Shown: positions 44,494-54,842, counted from the first letter of the stretch. The stretch is DNA of 64,000 nt from Acetobacter nitrogenifigens DSM 23921 = NBRC 105050 (GCF_000429165.1 NZ_AUBI01000002.1:1-64000); one strand, 5' to 3'. Program-made: numbers and translations. The notes: generated by a model not told the origin, from the sequence alone.

Positions 44494-45972
44494 ATGCTTG
44501 ATTCCCCCGAACTGAAGCCGTTGACCGAGCAGACGTCACCGACGCCTGGTTCCGGCGTCACCGTCGTCCCGGTCATCCTTTCGGGAGGATCTGGAACGCG
44601 CCTCTGGCCAATGTCGCGCGCCAGCTTTCCCAAGCAGCTTTGGCCGCTGTTGAGCGAATATTCGCTGCTTCAGGAAACGGTAGCCCGAGCCCGACAGGTC
44701 TCCCTCGCGTCGCCGATCATCGTCTGCAACGAGGAGCACCGCTTCCTGATCGCCGAGCAACTTCGGGAAGCAGGCGTCGAGCACGCGCGCATCCTGCTGG
44801 AGCCCATAGGGCGCAACTCCGCCCCCGCCATCGCCGCCGCCGCGTTGCTTGTCGCAGAGACCGATCCCGGCGCCGTGCTCTGGATGATGGCCGCCGATGC
44901 AGCGATGACCAAGCCGGCCGCCCTGCCCGCAGCGATGGATCTTGCCGTCGCCGGCGCCGAGCGCGGAATGGTCGTGACGTTCGGCATGCATCCGACGCGG
45001 CCGGAAACCGGCTACGGTTACATCGAGACGGGCGCGCCGGTGCCCGGCGTCCCGGGCCTGTCGCAGGTCAAGGCGTTCCGGGAAAAACCGGGCGTGAAAC
45101 AGGCCGAAGAATTCATCGACTCAGGCGATTACCTCTGGAACTCCGGCATGTTCGTGTTCCGGGCCGACACCCTGATCCGTGAAATGGAGCAGCACGCGCC
45201 GAAGGTGATGGAAGGCGTCCGCGCGTCCTATGCCGCACGCGCCAGCGATCTGGATTTCGAGCGCCTTGGCGCAGATGAATTCAAACGCGTGCCCGATATC
45301 TCGATCGACTATGCGATCGCGGAAAAGAGCGCGCACGTTGCGGTCGTGCCAACCGATCTTGGTTGGTCGGACGTCGGCAGCTGGGACGCTCTGTGGGATA
45401 TCAGCAGCAAAGACTCCCACGGCAATGTCAGCATCGGCGACGTGTTGATCGAAGATTCGGCCAACTGCTATGTCCGGTCCGATAAATTGCTGACAGCGGT
45501 GGCCGGCGTCGAGGACGCGGTCGTAGTCGTCACGGAAGACGCTGTGCTGGTCACGCATCGCGATAAGGCGCAGGACGTCAAAAAGGTCGTTGATCGTCTG
45601 AAGCGCGAAAAGCGTCCCGAGGCGGCAGTCCATAACCGCTGCTATCGCCCCTGGGGCTTCTATGAGAGCCTGATCCAGAATGACCGTTTCCAGGTGAAGC
45701 GGATCGTGGTCCAGCCTGGCCAGAAGCTCTCGCTGCAGAAGCATTTCCATCGCGCGGAACACTGGGTTGTCGTCGGCGGCGTAGCGCTGGTCACTCGCGA
45801 CGAGGACAAGGTGCTGGTTCGTGAGAACGAGAGCATCTACCTACCCCAAGGCTGCATCCATCGCATGGAGAATCCCGGCAAAATCCCGTTGACGCTGATC
45901 GAGGTCCAGACGGGCTCGTATCTCGGGGAAGACGACATCGTGCGTATCGAGGATAGCTACAACCGCACCTGA
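44494..45972 (+). CDS. manC: Mannose-1-phosphate guanylyltransferase / mannose-6-phosphate isomerase
   Basis: The 492-residue bifunctional enzyme makes GDP-mannose. Residues 20-310 are the nucleotidyltransferase with VILSGGSGTRLWPMSRASFP, FREKPGVKQAEEFI and the metal/product site YAIAEKSAHVAVVPTDLGWS. The type II phosphomannose isomerase cupin is at 380-480, with RPWGFYESLIQNDRFQVKRI, LSLQKHFHRAEHWVVVGG and YLPQGCIHRMENPGK. GDP-mannose feeds acetan-type exopolysaccharides and lipid glycans in acetic acid bacteria. A strong terminator follows, so it ends its transcript. Confidence 0.92.
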   Translation: MLDSPELKPLTEQTSPTPGSGVTVVPVILSGGSGTRLWPMSRASFPKQLWPLLSEYSLLQETVARARQVSLASPIIVCNEEHRFLIAEQLREAGVEHARILLEPIGRNSAPAIAAAALLVAETDPGAVLWMMAADAAMTKPAALPAAMDLAVAGAERGMVVTFGMHPTRPETGYGYIETGAPVPGVPGLSQVKAFREKPGVKQAEEFIDSGDYLWNSGMFVFRADTLIREMEQHAPKVMEGVRASYAARASDLDFERLGADEFKRVPDISIDYAIAEKSAHVAVVPTDLGWSDVGSWDALWDISSKDSHGNVSIGDVLIEDSANCYVRSDKLLTAVAGVEDAVVVVTEDAVLVTHRDKAQDVKKVVDRLKREKRPEAAVHNRCYRPWGFYESLIQNDRFQVKRIVVQPGQKLSLQKHFHRAEHWVVVGGVALVTRDEDKVLVRENESIYLPQGCIHRMENPGKIPLTLIEVQTGSYLGEDDIVRIEDSYNRT

Positions 45973-45994
45973 CGCGAGACACGCCGGATTCGAT

Positions 45995-46021
45995 AAAAGG
46001 CGGCCTTCGGGCCGCCTTTTT
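45995..46021 (+). terminator. Rho-independent terminator after manC
   Basis: AAAAGGCGGCC, loop TTCG, GGCCGCCTTTTT forms an eleven-pair stem with a stable tetraloop and T-run, 22 bases after the manC stop. Confidence 0.9.
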
Positions 46022-46525
46022 GCATTTAATAACCCACGTTACGATCAGGCGCAGTCGCGCCCGATTCTGCACAGGAGACGCAAATCTTCCGAAACCTGAA
46101 CGGCGGACGCCGTCCAAACAACAGCGACGACGTACCCGATGCCCCTCACCGGGCAGAATTCCGCAGAACGGGTCGATTTTTGCACCACGGTCAACGACGC
46201 CCACGCCAGCACTTCACCGTGACCATGAGTGACGAACGCAGATCGAAACAAAGGCCGCGCGCCCACTCACATCATTTGCCGTTCGGAACGATTTTCCGGG
46301 CCGCTGGCAGCCTCTCAGGCCGCGACCGTCAAACCGAAACATATACCCCGCTCAACTCTCCGTAAGGCAAACACGGCTTCATCCGGCGGACCTGCAACAC
46401 CGGGAACAAAAGCCTCGTCCCACCACGAAGGACGTGCGTTCATCGTCCCGCCATAATATCGCGAAATCATGCCAGCGCCGCTCCGTGATCAACGGGCGCG
46501 GCGCGACATATCAGGAACGCCCTTC
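46022..46525. other. Spacer without a recognised gene
   Basis: About 500 bases between the terminator and the SH3-domain gene. Frames are open on both strands (minus 45791-46204 runs back over manC), but none has a ribosome site or a known domain. Confidence 0.3.
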
Positions 46526-47245
<720 letters not shown>

Positions 47246-47376
47246 CATCACAGCGCAGGCGGTCTTCGAAGATTGAAAACCGTCTGCGAAAACACCCCGC
47301 CGGACGACCCGAAACCCGAATTCCCGCCTACGGCGCCGTCCCTGTCGAAGACTCTCGAAAATTCATCCCAGCCATA

Positions 47377-47976
47377 TCAGCGAGCCGGAGCCGCGACGGC
47401 AAAGTCGGACGGCACAGCGAACACGTCATCGGACTGGGCCGTTCTGGCGACGGACACGGCGTTCACTTTCACCTGCCCCTGCTGCGATACGCGCACGAGT
47501 ATCCCGTCCGCAGTGTAGCACGCGTCCACCGGGCGCCCGTCCTGATCCGCCGTGCGCCAGAGAACGCAGCTCTGGCCGGCCGCCATGTCCGAACCCAGAC
47601 GCTGAAAAGACCCCGCAGCGACCTGTCCCGGCGGCGTCAAGGCGGCGCCTGGAGCTGGCATAACGCTCCGTCGACGATGCAACGTGTCCACGACGGCCAG
47701 TGTCCCGTCGCGCCAGGACGTCACCATGTAGACCGCCGACCCTTCCGGATCGATTCTTTGCCGCAGCGACGAGACCTGCCAACGCATACGCTGGCCGACC
47801 GGCTTCCCACCGTCGGGAGACGCCATTTCATACCGTACATCGACGTCAACCGACGGCGTCACGAACGGTCCCGTCGCGACGTCATCCGCAGCCAGACTAC
47901 GAGAGATCGGCGCAGCCCCACACATGGCGGCCAATAGAAGAACCAGCCCCCCTTTACGGAACGCTCTCGACATCAA
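47377..47976 (-). CDS. Secreted protein, paralogue of the upstream gene
   Basis: The 199-residue product has a signal peptide (GGLVLLLAAMCGAA) and a mature beta-rich domain: VDVRYEMASPDGG, QRMRWQVSSLRQRIDPEG, AAGQSCVLWRTADQDG, DACYTADGILVRVSQQG. These segments line up with those in the gene at 47973-48767, so the pair arose by duplication. The two conserved Cys probably form a disulfide. The pattern recalls DUF4412-type periplasmic proteins. It overlaps its neighbour by ATGA. Function unknown. Confidence 0.7.
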   Translation of the reverse strand: MMSRAFRKGGLVLLLAAMCGAAPISRSLAADDVATGPFVTPSVDVDVRYEMASPDGGKPVGQRMRWQVSSLRQRIDPEGSAVYMVTSWRDGTLAVVDTLHRRRSVMPAPGAALTPPGQVAAGSFQRLGSDMAAGQSCVLWRTADQDGRPVDACYTADGILVRVSQQGQVKVNAVSVARTAQSDDVFAVPSDFAVAAPAR

Positions 47977-48767
47977 CGGCCTGACGCCGCATCGCTCGCT
48001 ACCGCGCCTGACTGTCCGGCGGCAGGCGACGCGGGCGTCACAGTCGCCGCGCCCTCCCCCGCCGCGCCAACGGGACCGAGCACAGGCGCCCCTGCAGCGC
48101 CGCCTCCGGGAGCGATACGATGACGGTGGACTTCCTGATAACCGGCAGGCGGCGAAAATACGCTCTGCGGTATCGGCTCGTAACTGATCGTTTTGGCGAC
48201 GAGGGCGCCGTTGATCCCGTCCGCATCCACGCCATTCTCACGGAGGATCAGACCGTCGGAGGTCACGCACGCAGTCGCCTGCCCCCTGCCTGACGTCACT
48301 GTCCAGTCCGTGCAATGCGTCCCTGCAATCGTCGACTCACCCTCGCGCTTGAACTGCATCGAAACGTCGAGAAGGAACGGGCTGCGCACGCCGTCGCGCT
48401 GCTCGAGCTTCGTGTAGATCCTCGGCTTGTGCAGCGCGATGACCACTTCTTTGCTGGTGCGGTTGAGAATCGTTGAACCGGCGCCGTCGGGCGAATCGAT
48501 ACGTTGCTGTGCGCCCTGCGCCGAAAACCAGACCTTCACACTCTGCGGCTCCTGCGAACCGTCGGCGCGCACTTCGTACGTGACGACTGCGTCGCGCATA
48601 GGCATCAGCGGAGGATGATCGGCGTCCGCGCGGCTCTGTCCGATGGACGAACATACCGCCGCCAGCGCGAATCCCCACGAAAGCAGTCCCGACGCGATGG
48701 CGCGCCTCTTCGCCGTCGACCGCTGCGACGCCCCCTGCTCCGGGGGGATGTGACCCTGTATTTTCAC
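47973..48767 (-). CDS. Secreted DUF4412-like protein
   Basis: The 264-residue product has a longer leader with a hydrophobic core SGLLSWGFALAAVCSSIG. It has the same domain as the downstream paralogue: AVVTYEVRADGSQEPQSVKV, QQRIDSPDGAGSTILNRTSK, AGTHCTDWTVTSGRGQATAC, VTSDGLILRENGVD. A tail rich in Ala, Gly and Pro follows from residue 215. Both proteins probably sit in the periplasm or outer membrane side and may bind a lipid or metal ligand. No partner genes give a clearer hint. Confidence 0.7.
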   Translation of the reverse strand: MKIQGHIPPEQGASQRSTAKRRAIASGLLSWGFALAAVCSSIGQSRADADHPPLMPMRDAVVTYEVRADGSQEPQSVKVWFSAQGAQQRIDSPDGAGSTILNRTSKEVVIALHKPRIYTKLEQRDGVRSPFLLDVSMQFKREGESTIAGTHCTDWTVTSGRGQATACVTSDGLILRENGVDADGINGALVAKTISYEPIPQSVFSPPAGYQEVHRHRIAPGGGAAGAPVLGPVGAAGEGAATVTPASPAAGQSGAVASDAASGR

Positions 48768-48818
48768 GACGCTCCTCCCACATGTTTCAGCGCAGGCAAC
48801 GCGCGGACAGACAGGAAG

Positions 48819-49511
48819 TCAACAGGGCATGGATCTGGCGTCTGGCCGATCGCCCATCGTGCGGATTTCATCGTCAACCAATCCTGGATCGAGATCGTCA
48901 AACTGCTCCCAGCAAGGCGACGCCGCCACCGCCGGCTCCAGCCGCTTCTTGTAATCGTTCGCCGGAATCTCGATCCCCCCGAAACGCGCCAGATGCTCAG
49001 TCCCAAACTGCGTATCGAGCAGAGCGAAGCCCCGCAGCCTCAGCCGCGCGACCAGATGCACAAGGGCGGTCTTCGACGCATCGGTTGCGCGGCTGAACAT
49101 GCTTTCGCCGAAAAAAGCCCTGCCGATGGAAACTCCGTACAACCCGCCAGCCAGCACGCCTTCTCGCCAGGCCTCGATGCTGTGCGCGCATCCCGCCTCA
49201 TGAAGCGCGCAGAACACCCTTACGATGTCCTCGTTGATCCAGGTCGATTCACGTCCCGGCGCTGGCGCCGCGCAGGCGCGCATCACCTCTTCGAACGCCC
49301 GATCCGCCGTCACCGTGAAACGGGAACCCAGAACTGTCCTGCGCAGCCTGCGCGGCAGATGGAAGGCGTCGAGCGGCATGATTCCGCGTGGATCAGGATC
49401 GTACCAGCGCAGACGCGATGAATCAGCGCCGTCGGCCATCGGAAACAGCCCGGCGGCGTAGGCGCGCAACATCATCGCGGGCGTCAACGATGGCATTCGC
49501 CGCATTCGCAT
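48819..49511 (-). CDS. aat: Leucyl/phenylalanyl-tRNA-protein transferase
   Basis: The 230-residue enzyme adds Leu or Phe to N-terminal Arg or Lys of proteins, feeding them to the ClpS/ClpAP N-end rule path. Marks of the family are LRAYAAGLFPMADG, RWYDPDPRGIMPLDAFHLPR, EAWREGVLAGGLYGVSIGRA and FFGESMFSRATDASKTAL. The GGAGGT ten bases upstream supports the ATG at 49511 over that at 49538. Length fits the usual 220-250 residues. Confidence 0.93.
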   Translation of the reverse strand: MRMRRMPSLTPAMMLRAYAAGLFPMADGADSSRLRWYDPDPRGIMPLDAFHLPRRLRRTVLGSRFTVTADRAFEEVMRACAAPAPGRESTWINEDIVRVFCALHEAGCAHSIEAWREGVLAGGLYGVSIGRAFFGESMFSRATDASKTALVHLVARLRLRGFALLDTQFGTEHLARFGGIEIPANDYKKRLEPAVAASPCWEQFDDLDPGLVDDEIRTMGDRPDARSMPC

Positions 49512-49911
49512 CGCGTCTCTCACCTCCGAAGGGCGCATCCGATTACGTCAATACCCGGGCCCGGTTTCGACCTTTCGGTTCGCAGGCAGTCCGGCTGCAA
49601 CACATGTCCAACCAGAGGGGAGCCCGATCCGATCCAAAGTATTTTCACGAAACACCGGTTAAGGGAAAATGCCCCCGGCGGTTATTTTATCGAGCATCTT
49701 CATCCTCTCAAACGTTTCCGCCCGAACGACAGGCGATTCCGGCGCCTTGCCGAAGACGCCGAACACAGTCTCCCGTCGGTCGGAAGCCTTCCCGGCGGCG
49801 GCGAGACAGAAAGGCTCTTGCTTACGCCATGTTGAGGCGACGGACGAACCCCGCATAGGGTAGCAACGCGCCGTCGGGCTCCGCCCCCATATCCCGAGAC
49901 CGGAGACAGTC
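49512..49911. other. Spacer without a recognised gene
   Basis: About 400 bases between divergent genes. It should hold promoters for aat and for the 2-hydroxyacid dehydrogenase. A short open frame at 49669-49863 (plus) has no ribosome site or likeness to a known family. Confidence 0.3.
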
Positions 49912-50880
49912 ATGTCCGCAAGCCGCCCCAGCATTGTCCGCAGCCTTCGCCTTCCGGAAGCGGTCGAGGCCCGCATCGCCGCCGAATTCGACGCCCCGCC
50001 ACCACCGGATGCGCCGTTGTCCACCGACGCGTTGCTGGAAGCCGCGCGGGAGAGAAAAGCCGTCGCCCTGCTGGTCACGCATCACACGCCGATCACGAAG
50101 GACGTTCTTGATCGCATGCCGCCCGACGTAAAGCTGATCGCCACGGTCAGCGTCGGTCTCGACCACCTCGACGTAGACGCCATTCATGCGCGCGGGCTCG
50201 CCCTGACGAACACCCCCGACGTGCTGACGGAGTGCAACGCCGATCTTGCGATCTTCCTCATGCTCGCCGCCTCACGACGCGCGGGCGAGTACTCCGCCAT
50301 CATGCGCGGCGGCTGGGGCCGAACCCTGGCCATGGACGAACTGCTCGGCCAGCGCGTGTCAGGCAAGACGCTCGGCATTATCGGCATGGGTCGGATCGGA
50401 CAGGCCGTCGCCCGCCGCGCGCAGGGGTTCGGCATGACCGTGCTCTACAACAACCGCCGCCGCCTCGCCCCGGAACTGGAGCACGGCGCCACATGGATTT
50501 CCGACCTGCGAGAGATGTTGCCGAAAACGCAGATCCTGAGCCTGCACCTGCCGGGCGGCCCGGAATCCGACTCCCTGATCAACGCCGAAACGCTGGCGCT
50601 GCTTCCGCGCGGGGCGATCTTCGTCAACGCGGCGCGCGGCCGCCTTGTTGATGAAGACGCGCTGCTGGCGGCTCTTTCATCGGGGCAACTGGCCGCGGCC
50701 GGTCTGGACGTGTGCCGCAACGAGCCAAACCCGGATCCCCGACTGCTCGCCGCGCCGAACGTATTCATGACCCCACATGTCGGCAGTGCGACCGTCGAAA
50801 CGCGGAGCGCGATGGGCATGCTCGCGCTCGACAACGTCGTGGCTATTGTCGCTGACGCGCCGCTGCTCACACCAGTCTGA
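49912..50880 (+). CDS. D-2-hydroxyacid dehydrogenase (glyoxylate/hydroxypyruvate reductase-like)
   Basis: The 322-residue NAD(P)-dependent enzyme has the Rossmann site KTLGIIGMGRIGQAVARRAQ. Catalytic residues are Arg in VNAARGRLVDEDALLAAL, Glu in LDVCRNEPNPDPRLLAA and His in VFMTPHVGSATVETRSAM. NNRRR after the nucleotide-binding strand points to NADPH preference. It most resembles the group acting on glyoxylate, hydroxypyruvate or 2-keto-D-gluconate. The latter would suit an acetic acid bacterium. GGAGA is five bases before the ATG. Confidence 0.88.
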   Translation: MSASRPSIVRSLRLPEAVEARIAAEFDAPPPPDAPLSTDALLEAARERKAVALLVTHHTPITKDVLDRMPPDVKLIATVSVGLDHLDVDAIHARGLALTNTPDVLTECNADLAIFLMLAASRRAGEYSAIMRGGWGRTLAMDELLGQRVSGKTLGIIGMGRIGQAVARRAQGFGMTVLYNNRRRLAPELEHGATWISDLREMLPKTQILSLHLPGGPESDSLINAETLALLPRGAIFVNAARGRLVDEDALLAALSSGQLAAAGLDVCRNEPNPDPRLLAAPNVFMTPHVGSATVETRSAMGMLALDNVVAIVADAPLLTPV

Positions 50881-50996
50881 TCTGCGGTATTTTCATTTCT
50901 CCGGCGCGGCGGCATAAATTCGGGAGGCTGGATTTACGCCCCGCGGCCATAGCCGGTGAACGCGGCCTGACGCTCACCACGAAGAAGGACCACACC

Positions 50997-51152
50997 GTGC
51001 ATATGCTCATCGTCTGCCTGATCGGCATCGTCTGCACCCGCGTGGTCGGCGTTGTCGCGCCACACTACGCAAACGCTGCGGACGTCGCCTGCGTCATCTA
51101 CATGATTCTGGGAATACCGGCCGCAGTCTTCACGCTGCGCGAGCGCGCCTGA
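50997..51152 (+). CDS. Very small membrane protein
   Basis: The 51-residue frame has AAGGA eight bases before its GTG. Two hydrophobic segments fill it: MLIVCLIGIVCTRVVGVV and ADVACVIYMILGIPAAVFTL, with only a short linker and a basic end. It could be a real hairpin membrane protein. An ATG two codons in is an alternative. Function unknown. Confidence 0.5.
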   Translation: MHMLIVCLIGIVCTRVVGVVAPHYANAADVACVIYMILGIPAAVFTLRERA

Positions 51153-51338
51153 CCAACGCATCCGCCGGGGCTAATCGCAAAAGCAGCCCCGAAGCGGTGT
51201 TTCACGCGAAACATCCCGCGTGACGGCGCCGTGCGTGATGTAGCGCATGTTGAGCGCTACCCAGCCCGGGATTCGCACGCTCAAAAAGACGCGCCGCCAA
51301 CTGGCGCTCAGAACCTGGCCCACTCGCCAAAGCGGCTA

Positions 51339-52193
51339 TCAACCGCCCGCGCGGTTGAACGCCTGATCGCGCAATGCGAGAGCAGTTTCGCGAACCGTCG
51401 GGCCATGCTCGCGCTCAAGCCGCCGTATCGTGAAATGCGCCCGCGCAAGCGCCCTGTAATGCGCGAGGAACGCCGCGTTCAACGACGCGCCGCACAATGC
51501 GCCCGCCACAGGCATCAATTGCATCGAGATCTTCTGCCCGATCGCAAGACCGTAATGCGACGCGACCTCGGCGATCAGCATCACCACCGGACGCCCACGC
51601 AACACCGTTCGCGCGGAGAAATAGCCAAGTTCGCTCTCCCGCCCTTCGCCGGCATTCGGGAACGCCTTGAGCGCGAAGACCTCCAGACACGCGCGACGCG
51701 CATCCGGGTCGGAGAGATCCTCCCCCTCCTCGCGCGCAATGCGTGCAATCTCACGCATGATTGTAACGGTGGTGAATCCGATATCGGGGGCAAGCCCGGC
51801 AATCCCGGCGAAGCCGCCGACCGCCCCCGACACCGCGACAGCCGCCTGCACCGCCGTGCCGCGCATGGAACGACCAGACGGCGCCAGATTTTCCTCATCG
51901 CCAGTCCGGGGCGTCGTCGAAGCGGGGCCTCCGAGGCCCAGAATCGCCACATCGAAGGCGCGGGCGATGGCGGTTTCCGCGATCCCGCGCAGCTTCTCCT
52001 GCATGTTCGGCGCCATGCCCAACCCGCGCAGGCCAAGCCGCGTGGCGTGACCGACGGCGCCGCCCATCAAATCGGCGAGACGAACCAGAACGCCCCGTCC
52101 TGACTCCACCTGATCGAGCGCCCGTTCAAGCTCCGCGATCTGGTTGCCCGTAAGAGCCAGCGGCGCGAGGTCGCTTCCCGTGCTGAGATTCAT
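51339..52193 (-). CDS. EcsC-family protein
   Basis: The 284-residue product contains the EcsC domain. Ala/Gly-rich helices around TAVQAAVAVSGAVGGFAGIA are followed by the family-typical LAPDIGFTTVTIMREIARIA and a long C-terminal helical part (AIGQKISMQLMPVAGALCGA, then AAFLAHYRALARAHFTIRRL). EcsC proteins are tied to ABC exporters in Bacillus, but most proteobacterial copies stand alone and are uncharacterised. It is flanked by unrelated genes. Confidence 0.85.
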   Translation of the reverse strand: MNLSTGSDLAPLALTGNQIAELERALDQVESGRGVLVRLADLMGGAVGHATRLGLRGLGMAPNMQEKLRGIAETAIARAFDVAILGLGGPASTTPRTGDEENLAPSGRSMRGTAVQAAVAVSGAVGGFAGIAGLAPDIGFTTVTIMREIARIAREEGEDLSDPDARRACLEVFALKAFPNAGEGRESELGYFSARTVLRGRPVVMLIAEVASHYGLAIGQKISMQLMPVAGALCGASLNAAFLAHYRALARAHFTIRRLEREHGPTVRETALALRDQAFNRAGG

Positions 52194-52523
52194 GTAAGTC
52201 TGTCCTGTCTCGTCTATGTCGCGTGCGCCAGAGTCGATGATTCGGAGTTGTTTATCCAGAGTGGATTATAGCGCGCAGACCCCGCTCAGGGTTGCGGAAA
52301 CGCCCCTTGACCGCAAGCGTTGCGAAACCAACGTTAAAGGCGCACGGTGGAATTCTGTTCGCCAGTTCGAACCGTCGCCCGCCCACCGTGCCCTGCCAGA
52401 GGACGGATCGGGGTTCAGGCCGGCACGTCGACCATGCTGGACTTACACGGCGGCGCTCAGGGCGGGGGCTGGCGCGTCGTCCGCGATCCAGTAAAAACCG
52501 GGGGCGCTTGAGGGAGGCTCATC
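52194..52523. other. Spacer without a recognised gene
   Basis: About 330 bases between divergent genes. No clear terminator, RNA or operator was found. The promoter for the secreted protein at 52524 should lie here. Confidence 0.3.
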
Positions 52524-53144
52524 ATGATTCGCCACATACATGGCTTGACCGCGAGAACAACGAACGCTCCCGGCGAATCCGGCGCCGCGACGCGCCGCAA
52601 GGGTCCGCAGGCTGCCGCCATCCTGCTCGCGCTCGGCGCCTCCACCGCCCTGTCCTCGACAAGCGCGCTCGCCGCGCCCGACGACACGATGCAGACTTCC
52701 GACTCGTCGCTCACGCAGGCTCCCGCGCGAAGCGCAGCGAAGCACGTCCGGACGCGCGGGGCGCAACACAGTCGCTCCGCCCAGACGACCGCCGACGCGG
52801 CGACGTCCGACCATCCCATGCCTCAGTCTCTTGAATCGCAAGAGCAGGCCCCTCCTCCGCCCGATGGTTACGTGCCTGTTCAGGACATGGACGTTGTGCT
52901 GGAGGCGCATTCCCCACAGATCACGGCGCATAGAGGCCCCGGTCTGGCGCCGGTCGACGCCCAGCAGACGCCGCGCGACGACCGCAGTTCGACGCCGCTC
53001 GCGACGATGGGGGGATACACCCTGCACGTGACCGCGCCGGTCGTGCCGCCTTATAACGGGGCCTTTACCTACACGACCTATGGCGGACAGCCGGGCAATG
53101 GCCGCAACGCGCCGGGCGCATGGGGCGCGGCTGGCGAGCCGTAA
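52524..53144 (+). CDS. Secreted Pro/Ala-rich protein, hypothetical
   Basis: The 206-residue product has a long basic leader, then a hydrophobic stretch AAAILLALGASTALSSTS with cleavage likely near ALAAPD. The mature chain is low in order, rich in Ser, Gln, Pro and Thr, and ends in a beta-type segment: GYTLHVTAPVVPPYNGAFTY followed by TTYGGQPGNGRNAPGAWG. GAGGGAGG lies ten bases before the ATG. No family recognised. It could be an envelope protein. Confidence 0.6.
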   Translation: MIRHIHGLTARTTNAPGESGAATRRKGPQAAAILLALGASTALSSTSALAAPDDTMQTSDSSLTQAPARSAAKHVRTRGAQHSRSAQTTADAATSDHPMPQSLESQEQAPPPPDGYVPVQDMDVVLEAHSPQITAHRGPGLAPVDAQQTPRDDRSSTPLATMGGYTLHVTAPVVPPYNGAFTYTTYGGQPGNGRNAPGAWGAAGEP

Positions 53145-53462
53145 CGGATCGTCGGTTTTCTCCGGCAGTTCCTTCGTCTGCGCTGCACTACACGCCAGAT
53201 CCCCCAGCCGGTCATGAATGAACTGCGCCAGACAAGGCGCGACGCCTCTGCGTAGCCAGTAGAGACCGTGACGTCGGTCACTGAAACGACGTTACCGAAG
53301 CTCCGTCCTCCCCTTGAACGTCCCCCTCCTGTTTGCCCTTTCAACTCGCGGTGTGGCTCGCCGTGCTGCCAAGACCACGCGCCAATCGCCCTGGCCGTTT
53401 GGGCGGGAGACACTGCCCACGCCTGGATCCGCTCGCCCTACGGACCCGAACAAATCCATGCT
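53145..53462. other. Spacer without a recognised gene
   Basis: About 320 bases. The hflX frame stays open back to 53268 but the sequence before 53463 is not conserved. A promoter is expected here. Confidence 0.3.
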
Positions 53463-54842
53463 ATGACGGGCATTATGGAAACAGCCTCCCCAATTCCGCT
53501 CGCCGTACTTGTCGGCATCCAGACGCCCGATGTGGACGACATCGCGCATGAAGCCAGTCTCGAAGAATTGGGAAGGCTGGTGAAGACGCTGGGCTATCAA
53601 GTCATCGGCTCGGTGTCGCAAAAACGCGAGGGTACGGGCGCCGCGCTGTTGCTGGGCGCGGGGAAACTTGAAGAGCTTGCGGCGATAACCGGCGGCAGCG
53701 GCGTCGTCACGTCCATGGCGACGGCCACGATGACCAAGGCCCGGCGCCGCTTCGAAAAAGCGGAGGAAGAGCAGGCCGATGAACCGGACGAGCCCGCCGA
53801 AGTCTCTGTAGACCCCGCCCGCAAACCTGAATTCGTCATCGTCGACCATGAACTGTCGCCAAGCCAGATCCGCAACCTCGAACGCGCAACCGGCGCGCAG
53901 GTGCTGGACCGCACGGGCGTCATCGTCGAAATCTTCCACCGCCACGCCAACACCCGCGAAGCGAAGCTGCAAGTGGAGATGGCGCGCCTGAAATATGTCG
54001 CGCCACGTCTGCGTGAATCCGCGACCGGCGGCGGGCGGCAACAGGGACGCGGCGCGGGTGAAAGCGACCTCTCTCTGGATCGCCGCAAGATTCGCGACCG
54101 ATTGGCGGAGATAAAAACCCAGCTTGAAGCCGTGCAACGGGACAGCGACCACCGTCGGTCCACCCGCCGGGATCAGTTGCGCGTCGCTCTGGTCGGCTAC
54201 ACCAACGCAGGCAAATCGTCTCTGATGCGCGCCCTGACCGGAAGCGAAGTTCTCGTACAGGACAAGCTTTTCGCAACTCTCGACACAACAGTTCGTATTC
54301 TGCAGCCCGAGACCCGACCGCGCGTGCTTGTCTCCGACACCGTCGGCTTCATCAAGCAGTTGCCCCACGATCTGGTGGCCTCGTTCCGCTCCACCCTATC
54401 CGAAGCGTTGGAAGCGTCGTTGCTTCTGTTCGTGGTCGACGCCTCCGACCCCACTTACGAAGCACAGCTTGAGGTCAGCCGCAGCGTTTTACATGAAATC
54501 GGCGCAGATGCAGTCCCGTCCCGGCTCGTTCTGAACAAGATGGATCGCGTGGACGCCGAAAGACGCGCCTTGCTGATGGAGAAACATCCAGACGCGATCA
54601 TGCTGTCCGCGCACGCCCCCGAGAACGTCAGCGATCTGCGCAAAACCATTATCGCGTTCTTCGAAGCCGGAATGGTGGACGACGTACTCACGCTGCCTTA
54701 CGCAAAGCAGAGCCTGATCGGCGAGATTTACGAAAGCGCACGGGTTCTGTCGGAAGACCATGACGAGACGGGCCGCGTTTTGACGGTGCGCGGCCTGCCC
54801 GGCGCTATCGCCCGGTTAAAAAGGAGTCTCGCGACGCAGTGA
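53463..54842 (+). CDS. hflX: GTPase HflX
   Basis: The 459-residue ribosome-associated GTPase splits stalled ribosomes. The N-terminal HflX domain reads VLLGAGKLEEL-like GAALLLGAGKLEELAAITGG, and FVIVDHELSPSQIRNLERAT. A coiled region includes LSLDRRKIRDRLAEIKTQLE. The GTP domain has G1 VALVGYTNAGKSSLMRALTG, G3 VLVSDTVGFIKQLPHDLVAS and G4 LVLNKMDRVD. An ATG at 53475 is an alternative start with a slightly better ribosome site. hfq, its usual neighbour, is not next to it. An insert of acidic residues (EKAEEEQADEPDEPAEV) is present near residue 95. Confidence 0.92.
   Translation: MTGIMETASPIPLAVLVGIQTPDVDDIAHEASLEELGRLVKTLGYQVIGSVSQKREGTGAALLLGAGKLEELAAITGGSGVVTSMATATMTKARRRFEKAEEEQADEPDEPAEVSVDPARKPEFVIVDHELSPSQIRNLERATGAQVLDRTGVIVEIFHRHANTREAKLQVEMARLKYVAPRLRESATGGGRQQGRGAGESDLSLDRRKIRDRLAEIKTQLEAVQRDSDHRRSTRRDQLRVALVGYTNAGKSSLMRALTGSEVLVQDKLFATLDTTVRILQPETRPRVLVSDTVGFIKQLPHDLVASFRSTLSEALEASLLLFVVDASDPTYEAQLEVSRSVLHEIGADAVPSRLVLNKMDRVDAERRALLMEKHPDAIMLSAHAPENVSDLRKTIIAFFEAGMVDDVLTLPYAKQSLIGEIYESARVLSEDHDETGRVLTVRGLPGAIARLKRSLATQ

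Noticed and set aside
48504..49421. 305-codon open frame on the plus strand
   Set aside because: It is antisense to aat and the secreted paralogue and contains only Arg- and Pro-rich sequence.
53292..54368. 358-codon open frame on the minus strand
   Set aside because: It is antisense to hflX and shows only low-complexity Arg/Ala/Gly sequence.
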